64,000 nt of DNA from Leptospira licerasiae serovar Varillal str. VAR 010 (GCF_000244755.1 NZ_AHOO02000013.1:310001-374000); one strand, 5' to 3'. Positions 36,548 to 46,942 are shown, numbered from the stretch's first letter. Notes: generated by a model not told the origin, from the letters alone. Numbers and translations are program-made.

Positions 36548-37650
36548 TTCAGATTCGACTTTGAAAAGAAAAACTGAAGGAGTTTCCTCATTTGATTTGT
36601 AGGAACTCCGGCACCTAGATATTCTCCGTCCACCCAGATTTCGAAATGCAAATGTATGTTCTCATCATTTCCTTTCGCTTCTCCCATGAGACCCGAGTTA
36701 CCTACGTTACCTATCTCTTCGCCTGATTTCACTTTCGCACCGGGTTTGATCCCTCTTTTGATAGAAGAGAGATGATTAAATGATGTCATTACTCCGTTCC
36801 CATGATCGATCCAAACCTGTCTGCCGCCGAAGTCCTTTTCCACATAAGTTACCCCGTTCTTCTGGGCTAACGAGGAATATTTTTGGAATTCCGAGAGTGT
36901 CATAGGAGAATAATCTAGATCTGCCCGGATAATCGTGCCGTCTGCCGGCGAAACCAAAACATCTTCGAAGGTCAAGCGTCTAGGCGGACCGATCTTCTCA
37001 CGTTTATAATAAATATCTAATCCTTTGTGGATTCCGTTCCTATATTCTCTGGGAGCTCCCGGAAGTTGATAATCTTTTTCGGGAAGAAGTCCGTCCGGAA
37101 CCGGATATTGGTAGCCGGTAAATCTGCTGGACACCGAATTTAGGACCGTTCCGTTTAAAAGGATCTTAAATTCACCGATCACTATATTCTTTTCTTCTTT
37201 TTTAGGAAAATATAATCTAAGAATAGAGGCATCGATCGGAATAATATCGTGATGGTTAACTAGATCGACTTTATTCGTCTTGAAAATTGTCTTCCAGTTT
37301 TCTTGATGAAGAACTTGAAGTTCGTATTCTTCCGCCGCTCTTTTGCCCCTGAACATAGGGACCAAAACTTCGATCGAATTGATCAGTCTCTTGGAGCCGA
37401 AATCCACGATGATCCATTCCGGTTTATTTTCCCCGGAGGAATACCAGTAGGATTTCGGATTGGAATCGAATAGATTAAATGCACCGTATTCTTCATCGAA
37501 GGAAGAAGATACGGAATAGGAAAAGGGAGCCACTGTTACTTTTCCAAAATCCAAAAAATCCACTTCGGAACCTAAGGATCCGTAAGACTTGGGAGCTGCA
37601 GATAGGCCGAAAGAAAAAGCCGTAAATAAAAGAAAGATTTTTCGGATCAT
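36544..37650 (-). CDS. Secreted M23 peptidase with N-terminal discoidin-like domain
   Basis: The 368-residue protein starts with a signal peptide (I-F-L-L-F-T-A-F-S-F-G-L-S-A). Residues about 35-165 look like a discoidin/F5-8C-type jellyroll (Y-G-A-F-N-L-F-D-S-N-P-K-S-Y-W-Y-S-S, then E-W-I-I-V-D-F-G-S-K-R). The C-terminal part is an M23 metallopeptidase: zinc ligands H-K-G-L-D (HxxxD), later D-H-G-N-G and H-L-H-F-E. Such enzymes cut peptide crosslinks of peptidoglycan or act as amidase activators. The neighbour upstream is neuB, separated by two bases. The carbohydrate-binding-like domain could target the wall or surface glycans. Confidence 0.85.
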   Translation of the reverse strand: MIRKIFLLFTAFSFGLSAAPKSYGSLGSEVDFLDFGKVTVAPFSYSVSSSFDEEYGAFNLFDSNPKSYWYSSGENKPEWIIVDFGSKRLINSIEVLVPMFRGKRAAEEYELQVLHQENWKTIFKTNKVDLVNHHDIIPIDASILRLYFPKKEEKNIVIGEFKILLNGTVLNSVSSRFTGYQYPVPDGLLPEKDYQLPGAPREYRNGIHKGLDIYYKREKIGPPRRLTFEDVLVSPADGTIIRADLDYSPMTLSEFQKYSSLAQKNGVTYVEKDFGGRQVWIDHGNGVMTSFNHLSSIKRGIKPGAKVKSGEEIGNVGNSGLMGEAKGNDENIHLHFEIWVDGEYLGAGVPTNQMRKLLQFFFSKSNLN

Positions 37651-37651
37651 A

Positions 37652-38665
37652 TTAAGATAGGAAAGGCGCTCCCGGTTTTGGGCCCTTGCCGTGCTTTAGG
37701 AGAGAGTTTGCCTCATCTAGTTTCCAGGAATCGAAATATATTTTATCTTCTTGGCTTAGGTCTGGTCGAAGCGAGATCGCATTTCCGTTTTGGTCCGCGT
37801 ATAAACCTCTTCTTCCGAAAAATCTACCTGCAGATTCTTGGGGTTGCACTAACTTCTTCTTTTCTCCTCTCATTTGAAATGCTAATCTTGCATTTTCTAC
37901 GTAGGATTTCAGCTCGGAAGGGTCGACAGAAATTGTATGATCCGGACCGGGTAGTGTTTTATCTAGGGTAAAATGTTTTTCTAAAACGCTTGCTCCAAGC
38001 GATACTGCTAACGCTCCAGCGATACTTCCCGCAGTATGATCGGAAAAACCTATGGGACCATTAAATATATTTTTATAATATTCGATAGTTAGCAAATTTG
38101 CCTTTTCAGGCGGAGTAGGATAAAGGGAAACGCAGTGGAATAATACTAGATCTTTTACTCTTTCTGAGCCCAAGTATTCTAATGCACGAATGACTTCAAA
38201 ACCTTCCGCAGCGCCACTAGATAGAAACAAAGGGAGTCCTGTACTAGCACATTTTTGCAGAAGTTGCTTATTTACTATATCTCCGCTAGCGATTTTAAGA
38301 GCCTTAACTCCTAAGTTTACTAAAAGATCCACACTTCCCGTATCTAAAGGAGTTGAGAAAAAGAAAAGACCTTCTTCTTTTGCCGTTTTTTGGAATTCAA
38401 TATGTAATTTTTCGGAAAGTTCGTAGGTTTGAAAAATATCCACTAGGACTTTCGCTTTAGGATTTTTAACATCTAAAAAGTTTTCAGTCTTATAGGTTTG
38501 GAATTTTACCGCATTTGCTCCCGCTTTTTTCGCGGCTTGGATGGTCTTCTTTCCTAATTCCAGATCTGCATTATGATTCAAACCGATCTCGGCGATTATA
38601 AATGGGGAAGAATCCGGACCAATCTCCCATTTTTCTTCCAAAGGAAAACTTTTCGAAAAAGACAT
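37652..38665 (-). CDS. neuB: N-acetylneuraminate synthase family protein (NeuB-type)
   Basis: The 337-residue protein is a NeuB-family synthase that condenses phosphoenolpyruvate with a hexosamine to make a nonulosonic acid (sialic, legionaminic or pseudaminic acid). Motifs include F-I-I-A-E-I-G-L-N-H-N-A-D, A-V-K-F-Q-T-Y, K-I-A-S-G-D-I, Y-P-T-P-P-E and G-F-S-D-H-T-A-G. The C-terminal SAF (antifreeze-like) domain is short and ends early (G-R-R-G-L-Y-A-D at about 277). Most such genes sit in glycan loci; here it stands alone with the M23 gene, so which sugar is made is unknown. Confidence 0.85.
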   Translation of the reverse strand: MSFSKSFPLEEKWEIGPDSSPFIIAEIGLNHNADLELGKKTIQAAKKAGANAVKFQTYKTENFLDVKNPKAKVLVDIFQTYELSEKLHIEFQKTAKEEGLFFFSTPLDTGSVDLLVNLGVKALKIASGDIVNKQLLQKCASTGLPLFLSSGAAEGFEVIRALEYLGSERVKDLVLFHCVSLYPTPPEKANLLTIEYYKNIFNGPIGFSDHTAGSIAGALAVSLGASVLEKHFTLDKTLPGPDHTISVDPSELKSYVENARLAFQMRGEKKKLVQPQESAGRFFGRRGLYADQNGNAISLRPDLSQEDKIYFDSWKLDEANSLLKHGKGPKPGAPFLS

Positions 38666-38790
38666 TCTTTCTCCTGAAATGAAAGGGTAATACCCTTAAG
38701 ACTAGGATCGGAATACCTGGCCGGAAAGGGAAGGATTTCTCTCGGAATTCAGATCAAGTTGGAAGGCAAGAAAATAAAAAGAAATAAGTG

Positions 38791-38806
38791 TGTAGGAGCT
38801 CCTACA
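38791..38806. repeat. 16-base palindrome in the neuB upstream region
   Basis: TGTAGGAGCTCCTACA is a perfect palindrome at 38791-38806. The 244-base gap around it, between neuB and the sulfatase gene, holds no gene. It resembles the GTTGGA-TCCAAC copies at 14932, 14977 and 21035, and similar palindromes are scattered in Leptospira genomes. It may be a protein-binding site or a mobile palindrome. Confidence 0.55.
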
Positions 38807-38880
38807 AAATTGTTGGAGATAATTGTTTGAAAAATACCTAATTTCGTGAGATGGCTTGCGAACGGTACCACCGGACCGGC

Positions 38881-38901
38881 CCCCACCCAGGAAGGGTGGG
38901 G
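38881..38901 (-). terminator. Strong GC hairpin after the sulfatase gene
   Basis: CCCCACCC (38881-38888) pairs with GGGTGGGG (38894-38901) around a five-base loop, starting nine bases past the stop of the minus-strand sulfatase gene. The eight-base stem is strong but no T run follows on the minus strand, so termination is probable but may be factor-dependent. Confidence 0.5.
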
Positions 38902-38909
38902 AGACCATT

Positions 38910-40865
38910 TTACTTCTCTGGCAAGATCCGATTCGTGTTCAAAAGCTCATAACTTAGATTTAGAAATGCCTTTGCTTTCCGTTCGTAGGCGTCACAGGTT
39001 TCCTTGATGGAGACACACTTGGACATACTCTCGCTCCATGGCATAGGATAAACTTCTCTGAGTTCACCCTCGGTGGATCTGTAAAGAGCGTATTCGTTCT
39101 CTATCCAACCGATCACGCTGGAAAATGCAAAATAAGAACCGCCTGCTTCGGATTGTTTGGAGTTGGAGAGCAGGTCCTTCCCGAAAGAAGAAAATTTTAC
39201 CTTCTTTCCTACGAGACCTAAGATAGTAGGGATCACATCCAGCTGAGAGGAAATTTGAGGGTCCAATCCTGATTTTACGTATTTCGGGGAATAGATCAAA
39301 AAAGGAATATTACGATCTTCGAATGGATTTAGATCCCTATGATGTGTATGATCCGCCACAAATATAAAGATGGTATTTTGAAAGTAGGGAGACTTTTTCG
39401 CCTTCTCCATAAATTTGCCAATGGATTCGTCCGAATAGGAGTAGGTATTAAAATAGTCGGAATCCTTCATTGTTTCCGGATAAGGATGTTTTGAAGTTTC
39501 CGGTACTTGGTAAGGATAATGTGTGGTCAAGGTTAAGCTAACCGCTGCAAAAGGAGGTTTTGCATTTGAGAGGGTTGCATGTAATTCCTCTAATACATCT
39601 CCATCGTAAAATCCCCAGGCGCCCGATCTATATTTTCCTGTTTTTTCGATTTCCTCTTTTCCAATGATAGTGTCGAAACCCCAATGAGGAAAAAGAAAAC
39701 TCATATTATCGAATCCTACATCTCCGCCATGAACGAAATATGTGGAGTATCCCAATGTTTTTAATAAGGAACCTAAACCGCCGAAATTTCCTAAAACTTG
39801 ATGAGTCCTTACTACCGTTATACCTGGGCGATCCGGAATTCCAGTGAGTACTGACATGAGTCCGTTTACGGTTCTGCCACCTGTCGCGAAAAATTTAGGA
39901 AAGTATCTGCCTTCCTTTATTAGAGAATTAAAATTCGGAGCGAGTTCTTTTCCTCCTACGATACCATCCCCATTCGGTTTTAGGAATTTTCCAGTCCAGC
40001 TTTCCAAAAGAATGATCACTATATTCGGAGGAGTTTCTTTTCTTGTTTCGGAAGTCTCTCTTAAGAGAGGATATTCGGGATCGATAAACTTTGCTCCAGG
40101 ATAGTCTATCTCATTTCTCACTATCCTGATCGATTCTTCTTTAGACATTTGTAATTCAGGAAGAATGGACTTTGATTTTAAGTCCATGATCGTAGTGAAC
40201 ACTCCGTTCAATGGAAGTTGGTTTAAGAAGGGATTTTCCGAGTGGATTGCTTCTGTGGATCTCAATGGCCTTGGTTGGATCCCTCCTCTAAACAGAAGTA
40301 AAAGCAAAATTATGGATATAGGTATCTGCGCCAATTCTTTGGTTTTATTCTCGGAAGAATATTGATACCCATTATATTTTATAAAAAGATAAATTAATGC
40401 GGGAAGTCCTGTGAATATTCCTATCAATCCCAGGATCACTTTTAAAGTGTCATTCTTGATAGCTGCTTCTATCAATATTAATAGGTCTTTCCCTAAGAAT
40501 ACGAAACCTTCATAGCCTAAATGTTTGTCAGCTTCTCCGAAATAGATCGTGTCTCCGATCAAATGTCCGATCATCCAAAGGAATAATGGGATCGGTAATA
40601 TTCCCCAAATGTATCTGTAGGACTTCCAACGATTCGGATAATGAAAGGAAGATAGGATCCAAGATAAGGCGATTACTATGGAGATCACACATAGGTCGAA
40701 ACGTATTCCGATCAAAAAAGAATTGATCACTTCGATAATCGGAGAATTTCCTAGTTTGGAAAAATAGATAAAGAGTAATACGAATCTAAAAATAGTTAGG
40801 AGGATCAAAAAACAAAATGAGTAGAATAGGATTATCCTGAGGTTTGCAGGCAGCTTTTTTAACAT
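38910..40865 (-). CDS. LTA synthase-like membrane sulfatase (phosphoglycerol/phosphoethanolamine transferase type)
   Basis: The 651-residue protein has about five membrane helices in the first 200 residues, then an extracytoplasmic sulfatase-fold domain. The nucleophile threonine is expected in F-A-T-G-G-R-T-V-N-G-L, after V-I-I-L-L-E-S-W-T-G (metal ligand Glu) and before D-V-G-F-D-N and A-D-H-T-H-H. This fold transfers phosphoglycerol or phosphoethanolamine to glycans. Since spirochaetes lack lipoteichoic acid, decoration of lipopolysaccharide or periplasmic glucans (OpgB/OpgE-like) is more plausible. It is the last gene of a tight unit after feoB (two-base spacing). Confidence 0.88.
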   Translation of the reverse strand: MLKKLPANLRIILFYSFCFLILLTIFRFVLLFIYFSKLGNSPIIEVINSFLIGIRFDLCVISIVIALSWILSSFHYPNRWKSYRYIWGILPIPLFLWMIGHLIGDTIYFGEADKHLGYEGFVFLGKDLLILIEAAIKNDTLKVILGLIGIFTGLPALIYLFIKYNGYQYSSENKTKELAQIPISIILLLLLFRGGIQPRPLRSTEAIHSENPFLNQLPLNGVFTTIMDLKSKSILPELQMSKEESIRIVRNEIDYPGAKFIDPEYPLLRETSETRKETPPNIVIILLESWTGKFLKPNGDGIVGGKELAPNFNSLIKEGRYFPKFFATGGRTVNGLMSVLTGIPDRPGITVVRTHQVLGNFGGLGSLLKTLGYSTYFVHGGDVGFDNMSFLFPHWGFDTIIGKEEIEKTGKYRSGAWGFYDGDVLEELHATLSNAKPPFAAVSLTLTTHYPYQVPETSKHPYPETMKDSDYFNTYSYSDESIGKFMEKAKKSPYFQNTIFIFVADHTHHRDLNPFEDRNIPFLIYSPKYVKSGLDPQISSQLDVIPTILGLVGKKVKFSSFGKDLLSNSKQSEAGGSYFAFSSVIGWIENEYALYRSTEGELREVYPMPWSESMSKCVSIKETCDAYERKAKAFLNLSYELLNTNRILPEK

Positions 40866-40867
40866 TC

Positions 40868-43009
40868 TTAATTCCAGCCTAAAAATTTAGAAAGATGGAA
40901 AATTAAAAAAGAAGAAGTATATGCGAGAACTGTCATGTATGTGAACATAAAGAACGGCCAGAATAGGGAGTTTGTCTCCTTTTTTACCACCGCAAGAGTG
41001 GACATACATTGGCAAGCGAACGCAAAAAATACGAGTAAGCTCAAGGCGCTTGCGATTGTCCAAACAGGTTTTCCTGTTTCTGGGTCCCTGTCTTTTCTTA
41101 GAGCTGATCTTAGATTTTCGTCCTCTGAATCTTCTCCTTGTACCCCGTATACGATGGATAATGTGGATACCATTACTTCTCTAGCTGCAAATGAAGTTAT
41201 GATTCCTAACCCCATCTTCCATCCGAAACCGATCGGTTCTAAAACCGGCTCCATCATTTTGCCCATTCTTCCTGCGTAGGACTCTGAGATTTGTAAGGAC
41301 TTTGCCTGAGAGGAACTTAGGTTTTCTGTTTTGGGACCTTCTACCCTTGGATAATTTGCCAAGAACCAAAGGATGATGGAGATAAATAAGATTATTTTGC
41401 CCGCATTTCCTATGAACGCTTTTAGTTTTTTATAAACGGTAAAAAAAAGACTTTTGAGGGACGGCCATTGGTATCTGGGAAGTTCCATCAAAAAGTAAGC
41501 AGGCTCTGATCTGAAAAAAGTCTTTTTGAATAAGAAAGCGGCTCCCATGGATGCAAACATACCTAACAGGAAAAGGCCGAATAACGCTAGGACTTTGGGA
41601 GAGAATATGCCAAAAACAGGTTCAGCAGAGAAGACCGTTCCGATTACTAAAATATAAACCGGATATCTGGCAGAGCAGGTGATTAAAGGCGACACTAAGA
41701 TCGTAGTGAGCCTGTCCGCTTTGTTTTCGATCGTTCTAGTTCCCATGATCGCGGGGACCGCACACGCTGCGCTGGAAAGTAATGGGATGAATGATTTTCC
41801 GGAAAGTCCGAATTTTCCCATGAATCTATCCATAAGAAAGGAAGCCCTAGCGATATATCCGCTTTCTTCCATGATCCCTATGAATAAGAACAACAAGCTA
41901 ATCTGCGGAACGAATACTAAAACTGCTCCTACACCGCCTATCATTCCTTCCTGGACAAGAGAACGGATCGGGCCGTCCGGCAAATAATTTCCTGTCCAAT
42001 CTGCTAGATCCCCGATTCTGCTTTCGATCCAATCCATGGGAACTTCGGACCAGGTAAATAAGAATTGGAATACCAACGCCATGATTCCTAGAAAGATCGT
42101 AAGTCCCCAAACCGGATGGAGTAGTATTTTATCCGCGAATCCTAAAATCCCTTTTTCGGAGATTTCCGAGCCGGAGACCGCTTTTGATAAAAGTTTTTTG
42201 ATCCAAATGGATCTTTGGACTAATTCCTCTCCATAAGAAAATTCTAATTTAGATCTTTGCCATTCCGAACGAATGAATTCTCTGGTTTTTTCCGGGAAAA
42301 AATTAGAAGAAGGAAGTCCTTTTTGAAGACTTTCTCCGCTAAATTCCTTAAAACTATTTTCCAAAACGAATCGAACCGAGTCCGGATCGTCTACCGAAAG
42401 TTTAGAAAGTACCGACTCGATCAGTTCAGTCCTTTTTTTGTCCCAGGAAAAATCAGGGACCGGGACCTTATAAGAAGAAGAGTCCATCAAAACATTTTCT
42501 AAAACCTCTACACCTTCTCCGGATCTTGGGTTTACGAAATAGAAAGGAACGCCGAAAGCCTTGGATAAAACTCTTAGATCTAAATGAACTCCTTTTTTTT
42601 CCAAGGTATCGTTCATCGTCACTGCGACTATCATTGGGATCTTGAGAGAAGAGACTTGAAGTAAAAATTGGAGTCCTCTTTCTATTGCAACCGCATCCAA
42701 TACGAAAATCAATTTGTCTTCCGTATCCCTGGAAAGCAGAATTCGGGTAGTTACCTGTTTGTCTTCCGATTCTCCCCCTAAACTATAAGCTCCGGGAAGA
42801 TCCACTATATGAACAATTGTATTATCTTTATGAATCGTACCTTCCGCTTTTTCAACGGTGACTCCGTGGTAGTTCCCCGTCTTTTGTCTAAGACCGGTCA
42901 ACCTATTGAACAAAGTGGATTTACCACAGTTAGGATTGCCGGTGAGCAGTACCCGAAATTTTTCAGTTTTATGTTCGGTAGCTTGTATTTCGGTATTTAA
43001 TAATTTCAT
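40868..43009 (-). CDS. feoB: Ferrous iron transporter FeoB
   Basis: FeoB imports Fe2+ through the inner membrane. The 713-residue protein begins with a G domain: G-N-P-N-C-G-K-S at 24-31 (G1), D-L-P-G-A-Y-S-L (G3), V-T-M-N-D (G4-like with N/T-x-x-D replacement). The membrane part has about eight helices with the two Gate motifs, including [15 protein letters not shown] and the second gate near C-Q-C-M-S-T-L. It follows feoA by three bases and precedes the sulfatase gene. Fe2+ uptake fits microaerobic growth. Confidence 0.96.
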   Translation of the reverse strand: MKLLNTEIQATEHKTEKFRVLLTGNPNCGKSTLFNRLTGLRQKTGNYHGVTVEKAEGTIHKDNTIVHIVDLPGAYSLGGESEDKQVTTRILLSRDTEDKLIFVLDAVAIERGLQFLLQVSSLKIPMIVAVTMNDTLEKKGVHLDLRVLSKAFGVPFYFVNPRSGEGVEVLENVLMDSSSYKVPVPDFSWDKKRTELIESVLSKLSVDDPDSVRFVLENSFKEFSGESLQKGLPSSNFFPEKTREFIRSEWQRSKLEFSYGEELVQRSIWIKKLLSKAVSGSEISEKGILGFADKILLHPVWGLTIFLGIMALVFQFLFTWSEVPMDWIESRIGDLADWTGNYLPDGPIRSLVQEGMIGGVGAVLVFVPQISLLFLFIGIMEESGYIARASFLMDRFMGKFGLSGKSFIPLLSSAACAVPAIMGTRTIENKADRLTTILVSPLITCSARYPVYILVIGTVFSAEPVFGIFSPKVLALFGLFLLGMFASMGAAFLFKKTFFRSEPAYFLMELPRYQWPSLKSLFFTVYKKLKAFIGNAGKIILFISIILWFLANYPRVEGPKTENLSSSQAKSLQISESYAGRMGKMMEPVLEPIGFGWKMGLGIITSFAAREVMVSTLSIVYGVQGEDSEDENLRSALRKDRDPETGKPVWTIASALSLLVFFAFACQCMSTLAVVKKETNSLFWPFFMFTYMTVLAYTSSFLIFHLSKFLGWN

Positions 43010-43012
43010 AAA

Positions 43013-43246
43013 CTAATTCAATTCCAGAAGGTCGGCTTCTAATTTTCGAATGGCCAAACGGACCAGGCCCAATTTTACGATCATCTTGTCTTGGTCCTGG
43101 AATTTTCGGACCACTGTGATTTTAGTTCCAGGAAGAAAGCCCATGTCTAAAAGGTTTCTGACCAGTCCGGTCTTTCCGGATTCGTTCTTAATTCCGGTGA
43201 TCTTTCCGGATTCTCCCTCTTCTAATTCGAAAAGTTTGGATTTCAT
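43013..43246 (-). CDS. feoA: FeoA, SH3-like accessory protein
   Basis: The 77-residue protein has the FeoA pattern [15 protein letters not shown] and ends in an [12 protein letters not shown] helix-strand. FeoA forms an SH3-like barrel that helps FeoB. Its ATG overlaps the stop of the upstream UbiB-like gene (ATGA), and feoB follows three bases later, so these three are translationally linked. FeoC is not present. Confidence 0.92.
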   Translation of the reverse strand: MKSKLFELEEGESGKITGIKNESGKTGLVRNLLDMGFLPGTKITVVRKFQDQDKMIVKLGLVRLAIRKLEADLLELN

Positions 43247-44544
43247 CTGATAAATTTTTCCCTGTCCCGGATCAGATCTAACTCAGGCGCGAAAGATTTT
43301 ATATATCTGTCAAAGTATAAGATTTGTTTTATAAGAAGTCCGAATTCTTTAGGGATCTTTAAACCGTTACGATCGGAAATATCCCTGAACTCGAAAAGGA
43401 TAGTGTTCATCTTCTTCTCGTCGAAAGCGTCCAATTCTCCCATTTGAATATCTAAGACCATCTTGCTCATTTGATCGAATACGGTTTCCAGATCCTTCGC
43501 TAACTTTTTCTCGTCTATTCCTTGAGCGGTCCCGTCCATACGAACTAACCCGCTTGCGATCCGATCCGTTCTGTTTAATGCAAGTCCTTCTAAGAAGATC
43601 ATTAGACCTTCCCATACTTTGGCGGAAATCCTTCCTACGATGCCGAAATCTATAAAACCTACAGTTCCGTCTCTTAATATCATTAAATTTCCCGCATGTA
43701 CATCCGCATGAAAAAATCCCGATTTAGAAAGTGTGGAGAACCAGATCTCCAGGGCGTCCGAAAGCGTTTTGGCGGGATCTTTGGCCGATTTACGAAGAGA
43801 AACTTCGTCAGTGATGGGAGCTCCGTAAAATTTTTCCATGACCAAAACCTTTTTGGTGCTGAGGTCTCTGTAAATTTTTGGAACTCTTGCTCTAGTTTCT
43901 CCGGAAGAAAGAAGATATCTTTCGAATTCTTCACAATTGTTCGCTTCTTTTATAAAATCTATTTCTTCTAGGATGGAGGATTGGAACATTCCTACCATTT
44001 CGGAAAGTCCGGATTTGTTCAGACCAGGTACGAATATTTCGAATAATTTGGAGGCTAAAAATAGAAGATTTAAATCAGCTCCTAACGCGCCTTCTATATC
44101 CGGCCTTTGCACCTTGATCACCACATCCAAACCTTCTTTGGTCACGGCGGAATGGACTTGCGCGATAGACGCGGATGCCATAGGGACTGGATCTATATTT
44201 TGGAAAAGTTTTTGGTAATCTCTACCCAGTTCTTTCTTTAATACTTTCTGGATATCCGAGAAAGGAAGAGGTCGTACGGAATCCAAACATTTTTGCATCT
44301 CCGTTACGATCTCTTCGGGAAAGAGAGAAGGTGCGGACGCGATGAACTGGCCCAATTTAATATATGTTGCGCCTAATTCTTCAAACGCTTCTCTCAATCG
44401 AACCGGAATATTACGGGACCCGCTTCCTCCCGTAGCCAAATCCTTTAAAAGTAGGATGGTTTTGGTGGAAAAAACATAACTACTGGTCACTATACGACTA
44501 GCGCTGTTTACCCCTTGCATAAGTTGGTCTAGGAATCCGGTCAT
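43243..44544 (-). CDS. ABC1/AarF (UbiB-like) atypical kinase
   Basis: The 433-residue protein is an ADCK/UbiB-family protein-kinase-like ATPase. Motifs include the family's K-x-G-Q-x-x-A-S-A-P-S-L (KxGQ) and S-I-A-Q-V-H, then V-I-K-V-Q-R-P with the ATP lysine, and [10 protein letters not shown] with the catalytic loop, D-F-G-I-V-G-R with the metal site. Members support quinone synthesis or lipid metabolism. There are no C-terminal membrane helices. This gene heads a feo operon, an unusual context; a partial Fur-like half-site lies upstream (44555-44566). Confidence 0.85.
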   Translation of the reverse strand: MTGFLDQLMQGVNSASRIVTSSYVFSTKTILLLKDLATGGSGSRNIPVRLREAFEELGATYIKLGQFIASAPSLFPEEIVTEMQKCLDSVRPLPFSDIQKVLKKELGRDYQKLFQNIDPVPMASASIAQVHSAVTKEGLDVVIKVQRPDIEGALGADLNLLFLASKLFEIFVPGLNKSGLSEMVGMFQSSILEEIDFIKEANNCEEFERYLLSSGETRARVPKIYRDLSTKKVLVMEKFYGAPITDEVSLRKSAKDPAKTLSDALEIWFSTLSKSGFFHADVHAGNLMILRDGTVGFIDFGIVGRISAKVWEGLMIFLEGLALNRTDRIASGLVRMDGTAQGIDEKKLAKDLETVFDQMSKMVLDIQMGELDAFDEKKMNTILFEFRDISDRNGLKIPKEFGLLIKQILYFDRYIKSFAPELDLIRDREKFIR

Positions 44545-44554
44545 TTCAGCTCCA

Positions 44555-44566
44555 GATTATGATAAC
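44555..44566. promoter_or_regulatory. Possible Fur/PerR-like half site
   Basis: GATTATGATAAC resembles the repeat unit of Fur boxes (GATAATGATAAT) at 10 of 12 positions. It lies 11-22 bases before the ATG of the UbiB-like gene that leads the feo unit. No second half was found at the standard spacing, so this is only suggestive. Confidence 0.2.
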
Positions 44567-44739
44567 TTGAAAGGAACACAATCGAAATCAGGGAGAAAAG
44601 AACCTCTATTCGGGATAAAGGAACCTGAAGAAAGGTACTCGGGTCTATTTTGCATGTTCGGCCGAGAAAACCGTATTTTGGTTTACTGCAGCGGCGAGAA
44701 TTAGAGTATGGCTCTCGAGCGAGAATTTCGGTCAGTGGT

Positions 44740-46743
44740 ATGAGCGGCGAATCGGTTTTATTGCAAGAATTAGAAAAACTCGAACTGAACGACCTAAAGA
44801 AGACAGCTGCTCTCTGGAACATTCAAAAGCTTCCGTTCAAAGAAAAGAATAAGAACGTTAAGTTCCTTTTCGACAGTTTTCTGGACGAGTTCTACCTCAA
44901 AGGTGTGCTGGAAAAGCTCACCGTTCTCCAAGTTAATATCTATACTTCTATCTTAAAAAATAAGAATGTTCTCACTTTGGGAGAGATCTCTCGTAAGGTA
45001 AATATTCCGCCAATCAACGTGGAGATGGAACTCAACCTTCTCCGCAAATACCAACTCGTATACCAAAGAAAGAACAGAGAAAGACTTACCAATAACTTGG
45101 ATAAGTACCATGCGTATGACGAGCTGGCCGATCTAGTTTCCTTAGACCAAAACCTGAAAGGGGACAAATACAAGGTCTCCGTCGAAAAACTTCTAGATCG
45201 CAAAAAGCTGACCGATATTTCCAACGAATGGAAGAAGGCGGTCAAGGCTCCTGCAAAGATAGACAGCATTCGCAAGTTTATCACTCATGCTACTTCCGAC
45301 GAGGCGTATGAGGCCGCTATCCAATCCCTATCCGAATTAGAAAGAGATACTGTAGTTAGGATCTATCTAAGCGGTGGTGCGGCTGACGCAGACGATATCA
45401 GAAGTTTTATCGTAATGAGCAGAGGCAAATACGAGACAATCATTCCTGCTTTGGTTGAGAAAGGAATGATCGCAGACGTTTGTTTCGTAGAGGAAAAGTT
45501 CGTAAGGATTTTTGCTCTTCCGGAAGAACTTTTAAAATATATCCAAAATAATCCGATCCTTCCTTCCGTTAAAAAAGGAACACGCCAGAGACAGGAAAAA
45601 CTTGCAACTAACGAGTTGGACTTCTTCTTAAATACCAAAAAGCTTCTTTCTTATATTAGCAGAAAAGGTTTGGTTCTTGCAAAATCCGGCAAAGTAAAGC
45701 AGGCGGATCATAAAAGAACAGAGCAGGAATTATTAAATCCGGATATCAGTATTTTTCCGGAAAAAAGCCAGATCTATCAAATGGAGTTAATTCTCCCTAT
45801 ACTGAAACTTTTGAATCTGGCGGATATCAAAGGTGAGAATATCATTTTAAGAGGGGACCTGGACGGTTTCCTTGCAAAGGATATTTTCGAGATCATGAAG
45901 CTAGTCATCCATGAGGTGAACGAAGCAAGAATGAAAAGGGTCAATCCTCCTGAAGTTTTCCAACCTACGGAGATGCCTTTTTACGATAAGATGATCCTGG
46001 ACAAATGTGTGAACCTGATCATTAAGTCCAAACGTATCCATCTTTCCGTTATTTTCTCTAATATTATCAGGGAACATTTGATCTTTAGCCCTGGTTTCCG
46101 CACTAAAAACTTCCAGACTGATCTGGCGGATCTTCGTAAAGAGATCATGAGTGCGATCTTCTATCTGCATTTATTCGGATTATTAGAAGTAGAATATCCG
46201 AACCGTTTCCTGACTCTTTCCAAACTGGGAGAATATTTTTTCCAAACTGGAGAGCTTGCTGGAGTTACGGAGAAGGGTGGGATCACGATCAACCCGGACT
46301 TTTCCGTGATCGCATTCCCGGAAAAAGTTTCCATTTACGGAATTCATCTTTTAAAAGCATTCACTGAACTCAAAGACTATGACAGGGTTTATACTTTTGT
46401 TCTTACCAAAGAAGCTTACCAATTGGGAATTCTTCTGGGATACAAAACGAATGAGTTCGTAGACTTCTTAAAAGCATCCAGCAAAGCGGAACTTGCACAA
46501 AACCTTCTATTCTTATTGGAAGACTGGGGCGGAAACCTGCCTGTGGTCGAAGTAGCAGAAGATTGTGTACTTGTTCGCACCAAAGACCAAAACGTTATGG
46601 AACTTTTACTTGGTCAGATCAAAGGCAAGAAGATCGTTCTGGACGAGATCGGGCCGACCGCAGTGCTTGTGGATAAAACTCGGGTCCAAGATGTGATCAC
46701 AGTCGCAGAAAAACTGAACTTGATAATTAACCTAACTAGATAA
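44740..46743 (+). CDS. XPB/Ssl2-helicase-like protein lacking the motor (Helicase_C_3 family)
   Basis: I choose ATG 44740 (667 residues); an extra 30 residues from 44650 lack a plausible ribosome site. Residues about 1-400 are repeated winged-helix-like modules (e.g. [13 protein letters not shown] and [12 protein letters not shown]). The last third has [16 protein letters not shown] and [21 protein letters not shown], features of the Helicase_C_3/XPB-Ssl2-like family. No Walker A or DEAD box is present, so it has no helicase activity of its own. It might act with a separate helicase or as a DNA-binding regulator. Confidence 0.75.
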   Translation: MSGESVLLQELEKLELNDLKKTAALWNIQKLPFKEKNKNVKFLFDSFLDEFYLKGVLEKLTVLQVNIYTSILKNKNVLTLGEISRKVNIPPINVEMELNLLRKYQLVYQRKNRERLTNNLDKYHAYDELADLVSLDQNLKGDKYKVSVEKLLDRKKLTDISNEWKKAVKAPAKIDSIRKFITHATSDEAYEAAIQSLSELERDTVVRIYLSGGAADADDIRSFIVMSRGKYETIIPALVEKGMIADVCFVEEKFVRIFALPEELLKYIQNNPILPSVKKGTRQRQEKLATNELDFFLNTKKLLSYISRKGLVLAKSGKVKQADHKRTEQELLNPDISIFPEKSQIYQMELILPILKLLNLADIKGENIILRGDLDGFLAKDIFEIMKLVIHEVNEARMKRVNPPEVFQPTEMPFYDKMILDKCVNLIIKSKRIHLSVIFSNIIREHLIFSPGFRTKNFQTDLADLRKEIMSAIFYLHLFGLLEVEYPNRFLTLSKLGEYFFQTGELAGVTEKGGITINPDFSVIAFPEKVSIYGIHLLKAFTELKDYDRVYTFVLTKEAYQLGILLGYKTNEFVDFLKASSKAELAQNLLFLLEDWGGNLPVVEVAEDCVLVRTKDQNVMELLLGQIKGKKIVLDEIGPTAVLVDKTRVQDVITVAEKLNLIINLTR

Positions 46744-46765
46744 CCTTTTTACTAATTTTAGTTTC

Positions 46766-46907
46766 CACGCAGAGGCGCGGAGACGCTGAGTTTTGGGCTT
46801 TTGTAAGCTGGTTTCTTTTTGATTTCTATATCTTTTGCTGTGAGAAAATCCTAAAAACAGAAAAACCAGAAATCATGTTTCTCTCTGCGTCTTCGCGTCT
46901 CTGCGTG
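46766..46907. repeat. CACGCAGAG inverted-repeat element, copy 2
   Basis: The left arm (46766-46790, CACGCAGAGGCGCGGAGACG...) and the right arm (46883-46907, ending CTCTGCGTG) match at about 22 of 25 positions when one is reversed and complemented. The loop is 92 bases. A further CTCTCTGCGG fragment follows at 46930-46939. Like copy 1, it lies between convergent genes. Confidence 0.75.
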
Positions 46908-46942
46908 CAAAAATCCTTGGGTCTTCTAACTCTCTGCGGCTT

